A stretch of DNA of 64,000 nucleotides. Source: Platerodrilus igneus. Taxonomy: Eukaryota > Arthropoda > Insecta > Coleoptera > Lycidae. The notes under the pieces were generated by a model, which was not told the DNA's origin, made no database searches, and saw only the letters and a program-made list of their open reading frames with translations. Both the position numbers and the translations under genes were made by a program. The stretch spans positions 1,099,001-1,163,000 of the forward strand of contig JARFIW010000999.1 of assembly GCA_036346225.1 (NCBI GenBank), written 5' to 3'. Shown here piece by piece: positions 58,126 to 64,000 of this stretch; position 1 is the stretch's first letter, and each line of letters opens with the position of its first letter.

Positions 58126-60045
58126 GTGATAAGGGGTTGTTTAAGGGTGCACTTTATAGGAAAGGTCATTTAGAAATGAGAAATTACCATAGGCAGCAGA
58201 AAACTGCATTTATTTAGTGAAGAATTGAGAAATAGACATAGTTTGTAAATAGTAGGCAGTCAACACACTGTATATAAAGTATAAATAGTTTTAGGCGACG
58301 CACATAAACAGAGGAAGACGCATAGTTAGCGTAGAAACCAGGAACACATGCATTGGGTAAATAGTAAATATTTAATACCCTGTAGATAAAGTTTTAGTTA
58401 ATTTAGGTAAAGCAAGCAATGATATTTTTCAGTGGAAGCACGCGTATATTTATAAGTAAACGATAAAGTGTAATTAGACACGCATTCAAAAGAGTTCCAA
58501 ACAATTAGATTAATACGGAGATAGAAATAGAGCTTCAGGTAGCATAGGTAAATGCGTGCAAATAGCTAACCATTTTTGATAAGAAAAAAGATTAAAAATT
58601 GCGTGAATAACATGTAAATATGAAAATTAAAAGTCGAATTGCATCAGTTGTTTATGGAAAAGCAATTAGATCTATCAAAACACAGCATGTTGATAACGAA
58701 GACAGCTGCGACCAGCTTACAATTATTGGGAATCGTGGAGAATTACATCAGAAACTACTTTGAATGTAATTATTTGATTGGTTATAAATAAGCGACGAGC
58801 TCTAGACCATGCCCACTGACGGAGTGGGAACTGAATAATATATTAGCAGGTACAGTGATAACGAAGTCAGTTTGCAACTCAACAAAGGCCGAAGTGCGCC
58901 GCTATGAAATAAAGTAATACGTAATAATTTTAAAAGTGAAAGATAAAATAAGTGCTAATATGAAAACTATAATTGCCGATTAAACGTAAGTACATTTTGG
59001 TGAATTTATTTTAAACTAAAACATATTAATAATAGGGCTTCGAAGTACGGGGGGAAATAAACTACAATTTCTAAGTCTGGAGCAAGAATAATACAATTTG
59101 AGTAAGGGAAGAAAATAAACCACGATTTCAAGTCAGAAGACAATGATAATAAGAATTCTATTCTAAGTTTGAGAAATTGATTGATAAGAAGTAATAAGTC
59201 TGAAATGAAACGACAATAAATTGGGGTGCATAAATTAATAATGGTAGTCCATAGGGTAATGGCAATAATTTAAATGTAATCCTGAATTGGGTGAAGATAA
59301 TTTTTATTCAAATGGAAGCGTTGATGTGAAGAAAATAGACCAGGTCAGATTTTTTAGTTATAAGACATTTTATTTTTCTTTTTTTTTTTTATTTTGAATA
59401 TTGAATTTGCTTAATATAATATGAATGTGAAAAAGTCAACAAAAGAAGTTGCATACGTATAAAGTGAGTAATATGATAACAGGTTTAGAACGTTCTACAC
59501 TTCGTTGATAAGGATAATAGGTTTTTTTTTGGTGACTTTGGGTTTTGAATAAATAGTATATGATGCTTAATAAATGAAATTTACAGCATTAACTAATTGA
59601 AAAGTGTATTACAAATAATTTACAAAAACTGTACATAATAATATTGGTTTCATTATATAAAATAGAAACTTAACTGAATTTCATAATTCCAAATAAATGC
59701 TAGCCCAGGTCATAAGATAAAGTCAATGGGAGTAATTTGTTAATTTAAATAGTTCAAGGAGGAGCTACGAGTTGAATAGAAAATTGATAAAAGTAAGGCG
59801 GTAACATATCGAATTGTGTTATTGGTTGACAAGGTTGGTTCAAGATAAAATCCAGTTAAGTTTCTGGAGGGAATTGATAGCAATATTAATAAGACAGTCC
59901 AACGTCGGAGATAATTACAATCTTGTTTATTCATAGTAATATTAATATGGTCGCTCAAATGAGGGAGCGCGAATAATTTAGAGTACATAGCAAACAATAT
60001 AACAGCCCAACGAAGGGACTCGATAATTCCAGTAGTAGCATAGCA

Positions 60046-60046
<1 letters not shown>
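58121..60046 (+). mobile_element. (TA)n-associated element E1, duplicated copy
   Basis: Copy of 53246-55172 with a few substitutions (for example 'cactgtatataaag' for 'cactctttataaag'). (TA)n flanks on both sides. Confidence 0.6.
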
Positions 60047-60076
<30 letters not shown>

Positions 60077-60280
60077 TTAAGTCTTCAATGTTAACCTACA
60101 CATTTCCCTAAAATTTCCACATTCTACATCTTTCACTATATGCGTGCAATATTCTGATCTAGATTTACATTTACCTCTCTATTCCTATATCTACTTGTAA
60201 TATAAGCCGCACTATTCCCCAAAAATGCATTAAAACATATCCTGCCTTATTTCTCCTATTTTTTTTTAATAATATATATA

Positions 60281-62112
60281 TTGCTGTGATAAGGGGTTGC
60301 TTAGGGGTGTATTAAATAGCAAGGGTCGTGTAGTAACCATAAATTGCGACAGGAAGCAGAAAACTGCATTTATTTAGCAGAAAATTAAGTAATTAATACA
60401 TTATGTAAATAGTAAGCATTTAACACCCTGTATATAGACCATAATTAGCTTTAAACAATGCGAATAACCATATCTTACAACAATAGAACGCGTATTTCGC
60501 ATAAAAATAGGTAATTCATACGTTATGTAAATAGCGAGTATTTAACACTCGGAATATAGAGCTTTATTAATTTTAAGCAATGCTAAGTAAGAATATCTTT
60601 GCATAAAAAGTACGCGTACTCAGAAGAAGTGATAGTACATGTAATTAAACACGCGTTGAGAAGTGTTCTAATTAGTTATAAAACAAATACGAAGATAAGA
60701 GATAAAACCTAACAAAGCTTTACGGAATTACGCAGAAACAATAAACATTTTGATAAGAAAATGCAGTTCAAACACGTGTAAAATAAACAAAAGTAGATTT
60801 GAAGTTACATCAATTTATTTTGTTAAATTATGGAAAAGGCGATATCTAAACAAAACAACGTATAGTCAAGATAACGAGGTATCTATAGCAAATAGGTATT
60901 ACACGGAAAACCGAATATATTACATCAGAAACCACTTCAAAATGCATGAAATACAAAGACCTTATTGGTTAAGATATCTGCAGGACTTGTTAAAAACCCA
61001 GCCCACATGTAAGTGAAATCAGCCTATATTAACACCGAGCAATGATAAGACGGGTCAGTTGGAAACTCAGGTAGGGAAAAGCTGCGTCACTGCTAAACAG
61101 AAAGTCACGCGTAATTTAATATTTAAATATAATAGTGGATGTTATAGTGACAAATAAGTGCAAGAATTATAAAGATTTCTTTTGCCGTTTAACGTGAGTA
61201 GAATTTGGGGTAATTTATTTAAACTAATAATATAATAATAATAAAACTTCGAATGGATGGTATAATATTTCGAATGTGATGACAATAATTCAATTGTGTT
61301 GATGATAATTCGAATGTGGGGATATTTTAAATGGATTGATATAATATTTCGAATTGGGCAATAGAATATTTCAAATGTGTTAATGAGAATAATTCAAATC
61401 TGGGTCAGTATAATATTTCAAATCAGCGTCGACGATTTTGGTACAATTCTGGTACAATTTTGAGTTGCGAGATTCAATGCAAATAAGATAAAGAAGCACG
61501 AAGTAATTTATGGAAAACGAGGAGTTCAACTAAACAGAGCAGTAATAGACAAATGAGGACAACAAAGAGCTGTTGATCCACAACCTGAACAACCTGTAGC
61601 AGGTCAGATCTAATTAGTTTTAAGATATTTTTCTATTTAAATTTCAATACTGAATTTATTCAAAATTTGTGATAAAGTCAACAACAAACATTGCATACGT
61701 TAAACTTACGTAATATATTACAAAGGGGTCCAGAACGTTCCCGGTCTCTTTGGTAAAAAGGGTAGTTTTTGGTGACTTTAGATTGAATTCAAAATATATA
61801 AATTTTGGGGATAAATGATACACATCATATTGATTGATTGAGGAGTGTATTTTAATATTTTTCAAAACTTGTAAATAATATTTCTTTTTATTATATGAAA
61901 TTAATTGACTTTGTTTTATAAATTCAAACAAATAAGTAATCATAAAGGGGCAAAGAAGAGAAAAATTGATCATCGAAACGTTGTACACTCTGTGTAGATT
62001 AAAGAGGGCTAGCCGTGGCATAATAATAAAATTAGTAAAAGTAAATTTGATTTGAGAACACAGAGCGGTGGAGTTATAGAAAACGCCATTACACCGAGTA
62101 CGGCGTTATCAT

Positions 62113-62115
<3 letters not shown>
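60281..62115 (+). mobile_element. (TA)n-associated element E2, complete
   Basis: Starts TTGCTGTGATAAGG after a TA run and ends near 'ggcgttatcatatca' before another (TA)n (62117-62150). It is diverged from E1 but colinear with it in many blocks ('aagtcaacaa...gcatacg', 'ggtgacttt'). It contains a degenerate 'aatttcgaatgtg' tandem repeat at about 61250-61435. No coding sequence. Confidence 0.55.
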
Positions 62116-62154
<39 letters not shown>

Positions 62155-64000
62155 AAAGGTAAATAGGTGTAGACAATAAAATTTCAGCAACCATGTATAT
62201 AGAAAAGAGCAAATTATTTACGCGCCAAATTCATTAATTTATATAATGGAAACGGACGGGTATTAAGGTATTTTTATATTTAAATTAGAATGATAAAATT
62301 ACATAAGGGAAGAAAAGCTTTAAAGCATATAAAAGTTCAAGGATACGCATAATTATTTATAATTTTTTTTAATCAAACGCATGAAAGCAAAAATGAAGCT
62401 TGCGTGCATTAGAAAATCAATAATTTCAAACGCAAATATTGTTCGTTTTAAAAGCCAACGTTTATACAGATACTACAAAGCAGAGAATCTAGGAATTGTT
62501 ATTTTCAAACGGTCGATAATTTTAATAAACACCTGTTGGTTAAATGCTACGTTCAGAGAATATTAAACGAACGCTAATATAGAATTCCATAGAATTGTTT
62601 TCAACGATCGATTTGGATAAACTGGTAAATAACAAATATCTTAAGGAGTGAGTAGAATGAACAATCAATAATATACAACAGACAGAAAAATATAAATGAA
62701 GCGTTGGATAAAAGTCACGTAGGATATACACGTGGATGTGTGAAGGACGTCTACAATATCGATTTTCTGTAACTCAAGTGAGGTTTTAAAGCAGACAACA
62801 GATATGTGTAGAACAGGGATAAAAGCTCATAGGTGGAGCGCTGTGACGACAGGAAATTATATCATTGGTTGATAGCGAACAGTTTTCAAGAAATGCGCGA
62901 TCGTGACGGTGGTAAGCTAAATTCTAGTAAACAGCACGACGGACGAGAGAAATTTTGCAGATATCAGTGTCGGTTACATTAAAAATTTTAGGAAGCAATT
63001 TTAGAAAACAAGCTAATCACTTGAAACGGGTTCCACTGAGAGGCTTTCGGAATAATATGAATACGCGGGAGAAGATATTAAAGCTCTCTTTCCTTTCATC
63101 GAGATCTGGGTGCGGGCTCGGATCTACAACATAATAGTCAAAGCTTTCGGTTATAAATTTTTGTGTGTTCCGTACAGTTACATAAAGATCCTATTAGAAG
63201 TTATAAAAGCGATAGTGGCGGACCGCTAGTATAACAGTTATGGCACCAGTTAGTGCTTATTCAAATGAAAGGTGCCGATACTACGACAAAAAGTATTAAA
63301 TGGATGGATGATATTTGGGGTAAGCAGAACTGGAAGCAATTTGTATGCGTGAGATATCTGGTATGGAAGATATGGAATGTTACTGTAGAGACGAAGCTAG
63401 TAGCTTGAGAAGTACAGTAGTGGTAGCGGAAATACTGTATCGTGGGGATCTATGGATCCTGGCTTCAGCGTAGTAGATGGACACAACGACGAGGGGTTTC
63501 TGGTAGCCATCTCCAGCGGTGACGAAAAGTGAAGATGTTTCCAGGTAATAAACTTGAAATTTCTGTTTTTATATAAACATTTGTGGATATTTTTTGTGTT
63601 TGTGTGTATGACTTATTGGTGGCATAATTATTATTTTTAAAACTTGTTTAAAAAAGTACATGTGCAGGACAATTTAATAATTTTGAGTATTGAAAAAGGG
63701 TTTATTGAGGATATATAAAGATTTACTTAGGTCATAAATTGTGGTTATAAGGAGTAAACGGGTCTGTAAATTTGTTTTCAATAATGCAAGGTTTAAAAAA
63801 CATTTACTTAAACTGGGTTATAATGAGATCACAACAGACCAGTATGAAGTCAAATTAGGGTTACATGTGAGGCCCATTTACTCATATCTACTCGAATTTG
63901 TCTAAAATTATTTGAAAATCAAGGACTTTACGGCAAATCAATTGAGCTAGTAATAATTGTACCAAACCCTTTATACGCATGTGTTAATATTTTATCTGTT
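62116..64000. other. (TA)n then unannotated sequence to the window edge
   Basis: A (TA)n run (62117-62150) is followed by AT-rich sequence with no gene. From about 62740 to 63550 the sequence is more mixed and could be another diverged element of the E family, or an intron of Mip. I searched both strands for further W-G-K-R-type Mip coding and found none, so earlier Mip exons lie beyond 64000. Confidence 0.35.

Larger units (their letters stand above)
55921..60784. repeat. Tandem duplication, unit 2 (about 4864 bp)
   Basis: Second copy of 51043-55920, directly abutting it. Its right end (60784) falls inside the second (TA)n-associated element, which continues uninterrupted to about 62115. 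This side therefore preserves the original arrangement. Confidence 0.93.

Overview
This is an AT-rich insect nuclear window. The main evidence is a myoinhibitory peptide / allatostatin-B gene with W-X6-W-GKR peptides, together with 50-nt introns, degenerate CCTAA-type repeats and an insect-type mix of transposons (hAT, jockey-like and RTE-like LINEs, Ty3/gypsy, tRNA-derived SINEs, foldback elements). I cannot fix the order; nothing excludes a beetle. Only a small part of the 64 kb is host coding sequence.

Host genes. (1) The last exon of a kelch-repeat protein gene lies at 2795-2979 (+). (2) A complete cytosolic malate dehydrogenase gene (Mdh1) lies at 36866-37920 (-); its ATG sits alone in exon 1, before a 50-nt intron. 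(3) The last two coding exons of the myoinhibitory peptide precursor gene (Mip) lie at 51336-51537 and 47483-47565 (-). A 4.9-kb tandem duplication has added a second copy of the penultimate exon at 56212-56413. Earlier Mip exons must lie to the right of the window. (4) A decayed Myb/SANT-like gene at 8614-13384 is split by a hAT transposon. (5) A possible short first exon lies at 5496-5585 (low confidence).

Layout. 1-2.5 kb: two head-to-head copies of a (TA)n-associated element, one carrying gag and protease remnants. 2.8-3.1 kb: kelch exon and poly(A) signal. 3.1-8.6 kb: mostly featureless. 8.6-13.4 kb: Myb/SANT-like gene interrupted by hAT-1 (perfect 14-bp inverted termini, perfect 8-bp target duplication). 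15.48-19.68 kb: an inverted LTR-PBS-LTR palindrome into which hAT-2 inserted, again with a perfect 8-bp duplication. 20.9-23.0 kb: a related LTR and a jockey-like LINE fragment. 23.05-28.56 kb: a nested inverted-repeat structure built from RTE-like LINE 3' ends around a broken LINE ORF2, with a SINE in one arm. 29.05-33.6 kb: a jockey-like LINE with ORF1 and ORF2, ORF2 split by a solo LTR. 36.9-37.9 kb: Mdh1. 38.7-40.7 kb: the 3' half of a Ty3/gypsy element (integrase, polypurine tract, 3' LTR). 44.4-45.3 kb: a split SINE. 47.3-62 kb: the Mip 3' end, whose introns hold a foldback element, purine-rich satellite, MITEs, LINE tails and 1.9-kb (TA)n-associated elements, much of this duplicated in tandem (51043-55920 and 55921-60784).

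The host genes do not form an operon or pathway; the window is a record of nested insertions around them. The main point of interest is the Mip exon duplication. The duplicated exon starts in phase 0 and ends in phase 1, so using both copies in one mRNA would shift the frame; if the duplication is real, the copies can only be used as alternatives. The second point is the family of palindromic or inverted retroelement structures (15.5-19.7, 23-28.6 and 51.8-53.2 kb).
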